Positions 34,031 to 42,550 of a stretch of DNA of 64,000 nucleotides are shown here, piece by piece (the first letter of the stretch is position 1; the number at the start of each line of letters is the position of its first letter). The notes beneath the pieces are model-generated. The model did no database searches. It worked only from the letters and a program-made list of their open reading frames with translations, and had not been told where the DNA came from. The DNA is from an uncultured Bacilli bacterium (GTDB lineage: Bacteria; Bacillota_I; Bacilli_A; RF39; UBA660), in NCBI GenBank assembly GCA_934096735.1, contig CAKOMS010000002.1:1-64000 (forward strand). The letters are read 5' to 3'. The position numbers and the translations under genes are program-made.

Positions 34031-34227
34031 TTGTCAAAACAATTTAAAATATGAATTTTAGTTACTAACACATTTTTAAAAAAACACAAAATCTGGAATA
34101 TTTTATCAACTTTTGTTAATAATAGTTAATGATATTAAAAATTTATATTATTTGACACAAAATAAATTTAATTACTTGCTTGAATCATAAATGAGTAGTA
34201 TTATTTTATTAAAGGTAGTGTGAACAT

Positions 34228-34863
34228 ATGACAAATAAAATAAATAAAAATAGCAAAAACACAAAGACAAATTCAAAGAACATAGCAAATGTAAAAAAAC
34301 AAAATTCGACAGAAAAAGTAAAAAACGAAATTACAAAGCAAAATGATAAAAAAAATACAATAATGAATATATTGATTCTTTTAGGAGTAGCGATACTATG
34401 CTTTGTAACAGTTTATTTGATGAATTATTTCTTTGTAAAGCATAATAACATAAACACGAATTATTCAACCGACAAACAATTAAGCGAAATTCAAATCGAA
34501 GGTCAATCAGAAATCATATCAACTCAAAAATACATTAGTGATCTAGGTTACAATATGAGATATGACATAAATAATTTTGTAGTATTCAAACATAACAATA
34601 AAGATTACTATAAATTTAAACATAATGACAATGTAATAGTAAAAATCGAAAGTAGTTCAGTTCCCACAAATTGTACTAATCAAGTATTAGAAACTACATT
34701 AAATAATTGTTATAGAAAATTAGATAATTATACGGAAGAATACTACATAACCTCAAATAGCAAAACATTTAAAGCAACAATCAAATCACCAAATTCATCT
34801 GAATATAGCAGTAGTGTAAGAACTAGAATAGAAATAATGCTAGAAACATTTAAAGTAGATTAA
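34228..34863 (+). CDS. Hypothetical membrane-anchored protein
   Basis: This 211-residue protein has a highly basic, Asn/Lys-rich cytoplasmic head (about 1-45), one membrane segment (TIMNILILLGVAILCFVTVYLM, here TIMNILILLGVAILC then FVTVYLM) and an extracytoplasmic domain of about 140 residues with two Cys (TNCTNQ, NNCYRK) that could pair. No family recognised. AAGGTAGTG precedes ATG 34228. It is followed by another unknown gene after 62 bp. Confidence 0.65.
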   Translation: MTNKINKNSKNTKTNSKNIANVKKQNSTEKVKNEITKQNDKKNTIMNILILLGVAILCFVTVYLMNYFFVKHNNINTNYSTDKQLSEIQIEGQSEIISTQKYISDLGYNMRYDINNFVVFKHNNKDYYKFKHNDNVIVKIESSSVPTNCTNQVLETTLNNCYRKLDNYTEEYYITSNSKTFKATIKSPNSSEYSSSVRTRIEIMLETFKVD

Positions 34864-34925
34864 TATTTTGCCAATCAAAATATTAAAAGATGAAATAAAT
34901 CAATATAAAGTAGAGGAACATTAAT

Positions 34926-35651
34926 ATGAAAATAAATTGCTACAGTATAACATTCTGGTATAATCCAGTAGATGATTTTTCTGAAATATTAAAAGATTTA
35001 CAAAAATTATTCAAAAAAGAGTACTCAACTTTTAATATAAATTCTGTGGAAACTGATGATTTTTATAATTCAGTTCTTTTTGCTATCAATCACAAAGTTC
35101 AAACGAATATCAACATTAGCAAAATAAAACTTCAATACACAATGGACAAAGTAACAAGTGCCAATTTCCAAGATTTCAGTGAAAAATGTCTAAAAATTCT
35201 TTCTATATTTAACGAAAATAACATAAAAGTGTTACATTCTTCAGTATTCACAAATATGGAATTTACTGTAGAAGAGGCCCTAAAAAAAGTATCAACGCAA
35301 TTACTTTCTAAAAACACATCAAAGAATCTCATTGATGTAAATTTAAGAATAAGTAAAGTAGAAGACGACATGTTTTATAAAATAATTACAATTTTAAACA
35401 AACAACAAATAAAATTACCAAATTTTGTTGATGATACTGGAAGAAATATTCCATTTCCTTTAATCTCTTGGACAAATGCAGTTAAAGAAAAGGAAATAAT
35501 AGAAGCATCATATGAATTAAACGATAGATATTCATTTGATACTGAAAAAAATTATGAAACAACAATATTTTCATTAAATAAAATGTTATATATCGTCAAA
35601 AATTTTTCAAATAGCGATGTTGAAGAATTACTACAAAGTGGAAAATTTTAA
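34926..35651 (+). CDS. Hypothetical protein
   Basis: A 241-residue soluble protein with no signal peptide or membrane helix. It has mixed alpha/beta character and starts MKINCYSITFWYNPVDDF. I do not recognise it. AGAGGAACATT precedes ATG 34926. It overlaps the 3' end of the convergent yolD-like gene by 4 bp. Confidence 0.6.
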   Translation: MKINCYSITFWYNPVDDFSEILKDLQKLFKKEYSTFNINSVETDDFYNSVLFAINHKVQTNINISKIKLQYTMDKVTSANFQDFSEKCLKILSIFNENNIKVLHSSVFTNMEFTVEEALKKVSTQLLSKNTSKNLIDVNLRISKVEDDMFYKIITILNKQQIKLPNFVDDTGRNIPFPLISWTNAVKEKEIIEASYELNDRYSFDTEKNYETTIFSLNKMLYIVKNFSNSDVEELLQSGKF

Positions 35652-35956
35652 TTAGCACTTACTATTTGTCCAAAATAAATGAATTTGTTATTTAAAACAA
35701 TTTCTTTTTTTATAAAATGAACAGATGATATTTTTCCAGTTTCTTTTATAATATTGCCATTAAAATAATAAGTAATAGTTATTAAACTCTGCAGATTATA
35801 TGCATTCATGATCTTTGTTTCAATAAAAGCAATTTGTTCATTAGATAAAATCGGAGGAATTATTCTATTTTTTTCTTCCTGAACAGATTTTACAATACTT
35901 CTAGAGGAGAAACAAGAATCAAAGGGTTGCCATTTTATCATACCTCTATCAATCAT
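35648..35956 (-). CDS. YolD-like protein
   Basis: A 102-residue YolD-family protein, recognised by the N-terminal DRGMIKWQPFDS motif and the YYFNGNIIKETGKI stretch. YolD-like genes typically sit beside UvrX/YqjW Y-family polymerases, as here: it follows the polymerase gene with a 4-bp overlap. A UmuD-like accessory role in translesion synthesis has been suggested for the family. Expected to be SOS-controlled with the polymerase. Confidence 0.85.
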   Translation of the reverse strand: MIDRGMIKWQPFDSCFSSRSIVKSVQEEKNRIIPPILSNEQIAFIETKIMNAYNLQSLITITYYFNGNIIKETGKISSVHFIKKEIVLNNKFIYFGQIVSAN

Positions 35957-37221
35957 GAGTAATGACCTCCAATCTTTTTATTCCTCTCAATCGCGGTTGA
36001 ATCTTTTAATAAATTACTTCCTTTTAATAAACTATTTTTACCAAATTTATTTTTTATTTCATCAATCGTAGAATTAATATCAGAATCTTTATCAATGTAA
36101 TTAATTTCATTGGAATCAAATAAATTTAGTTGTTCATTATCCTTAGAAACAATAGAACCACAAGAAATAGTAACCTTTCTAATTGGCAAATATTCATAAA
36201 ATTTATCAAAAATAATCAAACAATATTTAAGAATTTCACTAGCATAATCAGTTGGTGTATCAAGCTTTATAGTATGATAAAAGCCACCACCGATTTCTCT
36301 AGAATATCCAATTCCAAAACCTATACATTTTGTTAATTTCTTATTTTTTCTAAGTCTACTTACTAGAACGTCAACCATCTCAGAAATAATAATTTTAATA
36401 TTATCATCATAATAATCTTTAAATAAAACCTGTGAATGACTATAAGAAACAGACTTGCTAGCCCTCTTATAGTCTTTAATTATACTTAAGTCAATTCCAT
36501 TAGCATGATTCCATAATTCAAGCCCAATAACTCCAAATGAATCTTTCAACAAATTCTTATCAGTCAATGCTAAATCTCTTATAGAGTAGATTCCTATTTT
36601 ATTTAAATTATTTTCCATTCTTCTTCCGATTCCCCACATATCCGAAAGCGGACTAATTTTCCATAACTTTTTCTTTACGTCATCATATGTCCATTTTGCT
36701 ATGTTATTTTGGTTATGCTTTGCCTCAATATCCATAGAAACCTTTGCAAGTAGCATATTTGGACCAATACCACAAGTTGCAGTAAGTCCAGTTTTTTTAT
36801 AAATAGTATCTAAAATTTCCTCAGCTAATTCTAAATCACTTTTATTATACATTTTAAGATAATCAGTAACATCTAAAAAACATTCATCAATTGAATAAAT
36901 ATGTAAATCTTCTTCAGAAACAAAATCTAGATAAATACTAACAACTTCCTTAGATTTTTCAATATACAAACTCATTCTTGGAGCAGCAGTAATAAATTTT
37001 ACATTTTTAGGAATTTCAAAAACTCTACCTCTTGAGGGAACTCCTTTATTTTTCAAAAATGGAGTAACAGCAAGTGTGATAGCACCTCCACCTTGTTTAG
37101 GATTAGCAACAATAAGTGGAGTAGTAAAAGGATCAATACCTCTGTCAATACATTCACAAGAAGCAAAAAAACTTTTCAAATCAATACATAAAATATTTCT
37201 TTTAGGATACAAATTTTCCAT
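35953..37221 (-). CDS. Y-family DNA polymerase (UvrX/YqjW-like, UmuC family)
   Basis: This 422-residue translesion polymerase starts at ATG 37221, with GGAGG 5 bases before. Catalytic residues: CIDLKSFFASCE (Asp), YSIDECFLDVTDYL (Asp-Glu), plus ATCGIGPNMLLAKVSMDIE and the helix-hairpin-helix region WGIGRRMENNLNKIGI. The gene ends with a little-finger domain and an acidic tail. It is paired with yolD. A candidate LexA box (37231-37244) and a promoter lie just upstream, so SOS induction is likely. Confidence 0.9.
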   Translation of the reverse strand: MENLYPKRNILCIDLKSFFASCECIDRGIDPFTTPLIVANPKQGGGAITLAVTPFLKNKGVPSRGRVFEIPKNVKFITAAPRMSLYIEKSKEVVSIYLDFVSEEDLHIYSIDECFLDVTDYLKMYNKSDLELAEEILDTIYKKTGLTATCGIGPNMLLAKVSMDIEAKHNQNNIAKWTYDDVKKKLWKISPLSDMWGIGRRMENNLNKIGIYSIRDLALTDKNLLKDSFGVIGLELWNHANGIDLSIIKDYKRASKSVSYSHSQVLFKDYYDDNIKIIISEMVDVLVSRLRKNKKLTKCIGFGIGYSREIGGGFYHTIKLDTPTDYASEILKYCLIIFDKFYEYLPIRKVTISCGSIVSKDNEQLNLFDSNEINYIDKDSDINSTIDEIKNKFGKNSLLKGSNLLKDSTAIERNKKIGGHYS

Positions 37222-37230
37222 AGCAACCTC

Positions 37231-37278
37231 CAAACATTTGTTTAATTAAATTATAGGTCAATTTTCCCAAAAATACAA
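37231..37278 (-). promoter_or_regulatory. Promoter and candidate LexA box of the Y-family polymerase operon
   Basis: On the minus strand TTGTAT (37278-37273), 17-bp spacer, TATAAT (37255-37250). Just downstream, plus-strand 37231-37244 reads CAAACATTTGTTTA, 11 of 14 matches to the Bacillus LexA box CGAACRNRYGTTYG, with perfect AAACA/TGTTT arms. Confidence 0.6.
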
Positions 37279-37334
37279 TAACCAAATTATGGAATTAACT
37301 TGAAAATATCAAAAAAACAATCTATACTTAATGT

Positions 37335-37556
37335 ATGAAAACAATTTTAATAAAACTAATAAAATTATATCAGAATACACCATTACAAAGCCACTCAAGA
37401 TGCAAATTTTATCCAACTTGTTCCACATATGCAATAGAAGCTTTAGAAACTCATGGCTTTATAAAAGGAAGTTACTTAATGTTAAGAAGAATAGCAAGAT
37501 GCAATCCGTTTTCCAAAGGAGGAATCGATTTGGTACCTAAAAGGGTTGCAAAATAA
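37335..37556 (+). CDS. yidD: Membrane protein insertion efficiency factor YidD
   Basis: This 73-residue protein has the YidD signature: [20 protein letters not shown], then [19 protein letters not shown] and GGIDLVP. YidD helps the YidC insertase. It starts at ATG 37335 with no strong ribosome site; an overlapping frame at 37331 is rejected. It lies between the divergent polymerase operon and the thrS T-box leader. Confidence 0.9.
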   Translation: MKTILIKLIKLYQNTPLQSHSRCKFYPTCSTYAIEALETHGFIKGSYLMLRRIARCNPFSKGGIDLVPKRVAK

Positions 37557-37564
37557 AACAAAAA

Positions 37565-37777
37565 GTGATAATATTTACTCATAAATCTGTGATGAGAAAC
37601 ACGATTATTAAATAATATTTTAAAGAGAGTTAACATTAGGTGAAAGTTAATAAATTAGTTTAATAATTACTATTCTCTAGAGAGGCCAATCACCTCCGGC
37701 GAAAACCGTTATATAAATTAAGTTAAACCAAGGATGGTACCGTGTAATTCACTCCTATTTTTTAGGAGTTTTTTATT
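37565..37777 (+). promoter_or_regulatory. T-box riboswitch of thrS
   Basis: The T-box core AGGATGGTACCGTG (37731-37744) is followed by terminator hairpin ACTCCTA/TAGGAGT with T run (37751-37776), 20 bp before the thrS start. Upstream are stem I-like elements (GATGAGAAACACG near 37591) and GAGAGTTAAC...GGTGAAAGTTAA. Uncharged tRNA-Thr would stabilise the antiterminator. I could not fix the specifier codon. Confidence 0.9.
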
Positions 37778-37796
37778 TGAAGAAAGGAAGATTAAA

Positions 37797-39551
37797 ATGA
37801 AAGAAATATTAAAGGATGAAAGACTAAATAAATTAAATCACAGTTGTGCTCACTTACTTGCGCAAGCAGTAAAACATTTATATCCAAACGCTAAATTTTG
37901 GGTAGGACCTGTAATCGAAGAAGGATTTTATTATGATATCGATTTAGGAGATAAAGTCATAACTGATGAAGACATTCCACTTATTGAAAAAGAAATGAAA
38001 AAAATAAGCAAGGATGGAAAAAGAATAGTTAGACATGAACTTACAAAAGAAGAAGCAAAAGAAATGTTCAAAGATGATCCATACAAACAAGATTTAATCA
38101 GTAGAATGGACGAAAAAAGTACAGTTATCACATGCTATACTCAAGGAGATTTCACAGATTTATGTCGTGGTCCACATGTTGAAACTGTAAAAGAATTGAA
38201 ATACTTTAAGTTAATTAAATTCAGCGGAGCATATTGGAAAGGCGATAGTAACAACAAAATGCTTCAAAGAATTTACGGTGTTTGTTTTGATAAAGAAGAA
38301 GATTTAAATGAATATCTAAAAGAAATTGAAGAAGCAAAAGAAAGAGATCATCGTAAGATAGGTAAAAATCTTGGAATATTTATGTCACATGATTTAGTTG
38401 GAAAAGGTATGCCTTTGTGGCTTCCGAATGGGGCAATAGTTAGAAAACAACTTGAAAACTACATTTATGAAAAAGAGCAAAAATTAGGCTATCAACATGT
38501 ATACACTCCATGTGTTGGAACAGTTGACCTATATAAAACAAGTGGCCACTGGGATCACTACAAAGAAAATATGTTCCCAATGATGAAAGTTGATGACGAA
38601 GAATTTGTATTAAGACCAATGAATTGCCCACATCATATGCTAATATACGGAAATGAAATTCACTCTTACAGAGATTTACCAATTCGTATCGGCGAATTTG
38701 CAACTGATTTTAGATATGAAGCAAGTGGAGCAGTAAAAGGCTTAGAAAGAGTAAGATGTATGTGTCAAAACGATGCCCATCTTTTCGTAACACCAGAACA
38801 AATTGGTGAAGAATTCAAAAAGGTTGTTGGACTAATTCTTGACGTATATAAAGATTTTGGAATAAAAAACTATAAATTTAGATTATCACTAAGAGATAAA
38901 GACGACAAAGAAAAATATTTTGATGATGACAAAATGTGGGATGAAGCAGAAAATAAACTTCGTGAAGTATTAAATGAATATGGAATAGAATATTTTGAAG
39001 CCGTTGGCGAAGCAGCATTCTACGGGCCAAAATTAGATGTAGAAGTTAAACCGGCTGTAGGACCAGAAGTAACATTATCAACTTGTCAATTGGATTTCCT
39101 ACTACCTAGAAGATTTAACTTATCATATATAGATAGAGATGGAAATAAACAAACACCAGTCGTACTTCATAGAGCAATATTTGGAACTTTTGATAGATTT
39201 ACTGCATTTATCTTAGAAGAAACTAAAGGAGCATTGCCACTATGGTTATCTCCAACACAAGTAAATGTTATACCAGTAAATAATGAATATCATTTAGAAT
39301 ACGCTGAAAAAATCACAGATTATTTAAGAAAAAAGAACTACAGAGTAAACTTAGATAAAAGAGAAGAAAAACTATCATATAAAATGAGAGAAAGTCAAGT
39401 AAACAAAATTCCAATAACAATAATTTTAGGACAAAAGGAAGTTGATGAAGGCTCAATAAGTTATAGACTATTTGGTAGCAATGAAACATATACTTTAACT
39501 CCTGAAAAATTTGTTGATTATTTAGAAGAAAGAATAAAAAATAATAACTAA
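37797..39551 (+). CDS. thrS: Threonyl-tRNA synthetase, lacking the N-terminal TGS domain
   Basis: From ATG 37797 (GAAAGGAAG upstream) the protein has 584 residues, about 55-60 fewer than usual: the TGS domain is absent and it opens directly in the editing domain (HSCAHLLAQA, about 16-25; TDLCRGPHVE). The class II core is complete: motif 2 FRYEASGAVKGLERVR, motif 3 VVLHRAIFGTFDRFTAF, zinc/tRNA residues in NCPHHM, and an anticodon-binding C-terminus (VNVIPVNNEYHLEYAEKI). The in-frame GTG at 37734 lies within the T-box and is rejected. Expression is controlled by the T-box leader. Confidence 0.95.
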   Translation: MKEILKDERLNKLNHSCAHLLAQAVKHLYPNAKFWVGPVIEEGFYYDIDLGDKVITDEDIPLIEKEMKKISKDGKRIVRHELTKEEAKEMFKDDPYKQDLISRMDEKSTVITCYTQGDFTDLCRGPHVETVKELKYFKLIKFSGAYWKGDSNNKMLQRIYGVCFDKEEDLNEYLKEIEEAKERDHRKIGKNLGIFMSHDLVGKGMPLWLPNGAIVRKQLENYIYEKEQKLGYQHVYTPCVGTVDLYKTSGHWDHYKENMFPMMKVDDEEFVLRPMNCPHHMLIYGNEIHSYRDLPIRIGEFATDFRYEASGAVKGLERVRCMCQNDAHLFVTPEQIGEEFKKVVGLILDVYKDFGIKNYKFRLSLRDKDDKEKYFDDDKMWDEAENKLREVLNEYGIEYFEAVGEAAFYGPKLDVEVKPAVGPEVTLSTCQLDFLLPRRFNLSYIDRDGNKQTPVVLHRAIFGTFDRFTAFILEETKGALPLWLSPTQVNVIPVNNEYHLEYAEKITDYLRKKNYRVNLDKREEKLSYKMRESQVNKIPITIILGQKEVDEGSISYRLFGSNETYTLTPEKFVDYLEERIKNNN

Positions 39552-39556
39552 AACAA

Positions 39557-39595
39557 AAAATTGGTGCAATACTATTTATATTGAACCAATTTTTT
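39557..39595. terminator. Bidirectional terminator after thrS
   Basis: AAATTGGT-G-CAAT pairs with ATTG-A-ACCAATTT, with A and T runs on either side. It overlaps the last codons of the convergent Fic-like gene. Confidence 0.8.
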
Positions 39596-39979
39596 CTTTA
39601 ATTTTAATACATCATTTTCATCACATAGCTCATCTTCTGAATAAAAAATAGGAATAATGTTTCTAAAATCTTTAACATCCAAATCAATTAAATAATGATA
39701 TCTTTCTAAAAATATTTTCATAAAAATTATAACTGTTCTTGTATTGCCATCATAAAACGGTTGTGTTACTAAAATATATCCCATAAGATTTAATAATAAT
39801 TTTAATATCACATCAAAATCTCTGACCTCTATAACATCTTGAAAAAATACATTAATTAAATTATCAAAATATGCAAGTTTATCTTCTGAAAGTCTAGACT
39901 CTCCATTTCCGGTCACAAAAAAATTAATATCCCTAAAAAATTGAAAGTATTTATATTTTTTATAACTTAAAATTTTCAT
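39572..39979 (-). CDS. Fic/Doc-like protein with substituted catalytic His
   Basis: This 135-residue protein has one recognisable segment, TQPFYDGNTRTVIIFM (about 74-89), matching the Fic core HPFxxGNGR. The catalytic His is replaced by Gln and the second Gly by Thr, so AMPylation or phosphotransfer is doubtful. Alpha-helical throughout and smaller than most Fic proteins. It may be a degenerate toxin or a regulatory remnant; no antitoxin gene is adjacent. The start ATG 39979 has GGGTGGG upstream. Confidence 0.6.
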   Translation of the reverse strand: MKILSYKKYKYFQFFRDINFFVTGNGESRLSEDKLAYFDNLINVFFQDVIEVRDFDVILKLLLNLMGYILVTQPFYDGNTRTVIIFMKIFLERYHYLIDLDVKDFRNIIPIFYSEDELCDENDVLKLKKKLVQYK

Positions 39980-40064
39980 AACCCACCCAAGGCGTATTAT
40001 AACACATATATTGCAATTTTAAACATTTTTTGCTAAAATAACCACCATTAGTGGAGGGGTAAAG

Positions 40065-40952
40065 TTGAAAAATATCAATATAACAAGAAGAAACTTCGAA
40101 AAATTACAAAGACTTAGATTAAGTAACTTAGTAATGAATCAAGAATCAACTATATATTTAATGGAATCAAAAAATAGATGGGAGCAAGTATTAAAAGTAT
40201 TAAAGATATTATTTAGAAGTAAAGGAGATATTTTTTCTACAAAGCTTTTTACAATTAGTTACCTAATGGATCACAAAGACGAAATTGCAATTGATGAACT
40301 AGTAATTCCGGATTCACTTCTATCTATAGATGGAGAATTAAGAGGCTTTATAATGCCATATATTCAAGGTGAAAATTTTCAAGATATACTTAATCGCTCT
40401 GATCTTTCCATAGAAGAAAAAATCAAATATTTCAAACAAATTGGAGAACTATTAGAAAATTTAAAACAACTAAGAACTCATAGTTCTTTAAAAGACATCT
40501 ACTTAAATGACATACATGAAAGCAATTTTGTTTTAAACCCAGAAACAAATAAATTAAATGTGGTAGATTTAGACAGTGCTAAAGTAGGTCCAACATTTCC
40601 TCAACTTTCAAAATATCTTTCACCATTTAGTCCAATTTCAAAAGTAACTAAATATAAACCTGTAACTCATTCAGTAGGAGGATCGTTTGAAGTATCTGAA
40701 GATACAGACATTTATTGTTACGTTGTTATGATTTTTAAATATTTTCTAGGTATAAACATAACAAGACTAAGTATTGAAGACTTTTATTTAGTTTTAGAGT
40801 ATTTACAAAATATTGGCTTAGATAAAGAATTAGTACAAGTTTTATCCTTTATTTATCTAGAAAAACCAAACGAAAATCCAAAAGATTACTTAGAAGCATT
40901 TCAAAAAGTCAATATAGACGAAGATGAACTAAGACTTATACTAAAAAAATAA
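40065..40952 (+). CDS. Protein kinase-like fold protein
   Basis: This 295-residue protein has a kinase-like core: hinge-like IMPYIQGENFQDIL (about 97-110), catalytic-loop-like LNDIHESNFVL (about 147-157; His-Glu-Ser-Asn in place of HRDLKPxN) and metal-loop-like VVDLDSAKVG (about 165-174; DLD in place of DFG). It resembles bacterial eukaryotic-like kinases of the aminoglycoside/Rio type. The N-lobe lysine cannot be fixed. TTG 40065 is the start, with GGAGGGG upstream. It stands alone between convergent fic-like gene and the infC leader. Target unknown. Confidence 0.6.
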   Translation: MKNINITRRNFEKLQRLRLSNLVMNQESTIYLMESKNRWEQVLKVLKILFRSKGDIFSTKLFTISYLMDHKDEIAIDELVIPDSLLSIDGELRGFIMPYIQGENFQDILNRSDLSIEEKIKYFKQIGELLENLKQLRTHSSLKDIYLNDIHESNFVLNPETNKLNVVDLDSAKVGPTFPQLSKYLSPFSPISKVTKYKPVTHSVGGSFEVSEDTDIYCYVVMIFKYFLGINITRLSIEDFYLVLEYLQNIGLDKELVQVLSFIYLEKPNENPKDYLEAFQKVNIDEDELRLILKK

Positions 40953-41000
40953 TACATAACAACATATTTTTCGTAAAAATAATACATAACAACATATTTT
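40949..41000 (+). repeat. Short tandem direct repeat
   Basis: AATACATAACAACATATTTT occurs at about 40951-40970 and again at about 40979-40998, just after the kinase-like gene. Slippage or a duplicated regulator site are both possible. Confidence 0.6.
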
Positions 41001-41044
41001 CCATTTGACAAACATATATTTAAATGATAAAATATCAGTGTTAT

Positions 41045-41168
41045 TGAAAAGGAAAGCGATTTATACTCATGAATCCACCTGATTGCACATAGCAATAGGT
41101 AAAGAGCCAAAGTTAAAGAAATTTAATATGAAGCTTTTTAAGTGGGTATAAAATACTCACTTTTTAAT
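41045..41168 (+). promoter_or_regulatory. infC leader (L20-leader-like attenuator)
   Basis: A structured leader ends in terminator AGTGGGTAT/ATACTCACT followed by T-rich sequence (41140-41168), placed directly before infC's ribosome site. In Bacilli the infC-rpmI-rplT operon is attenuated by L20 binding to such a leader. The position and terminator are seen; L20 control is inferred from the family. Confidence 0.75.
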
Positions 41169-41184
41169 TTTGTTGGAGGTGCTT

Positions 41185-41709
41185 GGTATAGCAAAAGCGG
41201 AAGAGCTACAAATAAATGACCAAATAAAAGTAGCAGAACTTATGGTAATTGGTCCAAATGGCGAAAAAATGGGTGTTAAAAACCTAGAAGATGCCAAAAC
41301 ATTAGCAAATTATGCTGGATTAGATTTAGTTTTAATGAGTGAAAATAGTACTCCGGCTGTCGCAAAAATAATGGATTACAACAAATACCGTTATGAAAGA
41401 CAAAAGAAGTTAAAAGAAACTCAAAAAAAGCAAAGAGAATCTAATAAAGATATCAAAGAATATCGTTTATCTGTTACGATAGACATTGGAGACTTTGAAA
41501 CTAGAAAAAGAAATGCTGCAGAATACTTGAAAAAAGGACATAAAATAAAAGCATTTATTAGATTTAAAGGTCGTCAAATGGCACATACAGAGTTAGGAAA
41601 AGATGTTTTGATGAAATTTGCCAGTGAACTTAGCGAAATTAGCCAAATTGAAACTGAACCAAAACTTGAAGGAAAACAAATGTCTTTGTTATTGGCACCA
41701 AAAAAATAG
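41185..41709 (+). CDS. infC: Translation initiation factor IF-3, apparent AUA start
   Basis: IF3 checks start codon pairing and keeps ribosomal subunits apart. The reading frame downstream is unmistakable (LQINDQIKVAELMVIGPNGE, AKIMDYNKYRYERQKK, DIGDFETRKRNAAEYL, RFKGRQMAH). No ATG is in reach; GTG 41176 and TTG 41170 overlap the ribosome site GGAGG (41172-41176). ATA 41185 is in frame and 8 bases after it, giving 174 residues. Non-canonical AUU/AUA starts on infC are known and let IF3 repress its own translation. First gene of infC-rpmI-rplT. Confidence 0.9.
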   Translation, partial: GIAKAEELQINDQIKVAELMVIGPNGEKMGVKNLEDAKTLANYAGLDLVLMSENSTPAVAKIMDYNKYRYERQKKLKETQKKQRESNKDIKEYRLSVTIDIGDFETRKRNAAEYLKKGHKIKAFIRFKGRQMAHTELGKDVLMKFASELSEISQIETEPKLEGKQMSLLLAPKK

Positions 41710-41724
41710 AAGGAGTAGAAGAAT

Positions 41725-41913
41725 ATGGGAAAACAAAAAACACATAAAGCAAGTAGTAAAGTACTAAAGAAAAAGAAAAATGGTACATTAACTTATAAAT
41801 TAAGCAATGGAAACCATAAAACAAGTAAAGATTCATCAAAACAAGTTCGTCAAAGAAGAAACAAAGGAACTTTAGCAAAAGGAGAAGCTAGCAGATTAAA
41901 ATCTGTTATCTAG
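41725..41913 (+). CDS. rpmI: 50S ribosomal protein L35
   Basis: A 62-residue basic protein with typical L35 sequence (KQKTHKASSKVLKKKKNGTL ... SKQVRQRRNKGTLA). Usual bL35 N-terminus M(P)KxKTHxxxxKRF is slightly divergent. GGAGTAGAAG precedes ATG 41725. It lies between infC and rplT in the conserved order. Confidence 0.93.
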   Translation: MGKQKTHKASSKVLKKKKNGTLTYKLSNGNHKTSKDSSKQVRQRRNKGTLAKGEASRLKSVI

Positions 41914-41932
41914 TTAGGGGGTAGAAAGTAAT

Positions 41933-42472
41933 ATGGCAAGAGTTAAAGGCGGAAACGTATCAAAAAACAGAAGACGTAAAGTATTAAAACAAGCAAAAGG
42001 ATATTTTGGAAGTAAACATAGATTATATAAGACTGCTCAAGAACAATTATTTCACAGTGGAGCATATGCTTATAGAGATAGAAAACAAAATAAAAGAAAC
42101 TTCCGTAAATTATGGATTACAAGAATCAATGCTGCTTGTAGATTAAATAATATTAGTTATTCAAAATTTATAAATGGTTTAACAAAAGCAGGTGTTGCAA
42201 TTAATCGTAAAATGTTATCAGAAGTAGCAATTAATGATCCAGCATCATTTACAAAATTAGTTGAAACTGCAAATAATGCACTTGAAGGAAAAGTTGAAAC
42301 TCCTAAAAAAGTTGAAACAAAAAAAGTAGAGGAAACTAAAAAAGAAGTAAAAGAAGAAACTACTGATTTAAGCAAAAAGACATTAGCAGAATTAAAGGCA
42401 ATTGCAAAAGAAAAAGGAATCAAAGGATTTAGTACAATGAAAAAAGAAGAATTACTAGAAAATTTAAAATAG
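41933..42472 (+). CDS. rplT: 50S ribosomal protein L20 with C-terminal SAP/Rho-N-like extension
   Basis: Residues 1 to about 118 are ordinary L20 ([54 protein letters not shown]). L20 normally ends near residue 118. Here a charged linker (about 119-144, [20 protein letters not shown]) leads to a short helical domain, [20 protein letters not shown] then [13 protein letters not shown], with the pattern of Rho N-terminal/SAP nucleic-acid binding domains. The extension ends exactly at the stop and the terminator overlaps its codons. L20 also represses this operon in Bacilli. Confidence 0.92.
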   Translation: MARVKGGNVSKNRRRKVLKQAKGYFGSKHRLYKTAQEQLFHSGAYAYRDRKQNKRNFRKLWITRINAACRLNNISYSKFINGLTKAGVAINRKMLSEVAINDPASFTKLVETANNALEGKVETPKKVETKKVEETKKEVKEETTDLSKKTLAELKAIAKEKGIKGFSTMKKEELLENLK

Positions 42473-42486
42473 TAATTCTTTTTTTC
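42449..42486 (+). terminator. Terminator of the infC operon, overlapping the rplT 3' end
   Basis: GAATTACTA (42449-42457) pairs with TAGTAATTC (42470-42478), followed by T run. Confidence 0.85.
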
Positions 42487-42550
42487 TGAAAAAAACTTGA
42501 TAACTATAATCTTTTTAGATATAATTATTAAAGAAAATAGGAGTGACATT

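Noticed and set aside
33876..34061. 61-codon frame covering tRNA-Ala
   Set aside because: It translates the tRNA sequence itself (GLAQLARAPALHAGGRGFES is the well-known spurious product of tRNA genes).
37331..37540. Alternative frame overlapping yidD
   Set aside because: The +1 frame at 37335 gives an unmistakable YidD sequence; this one does not.
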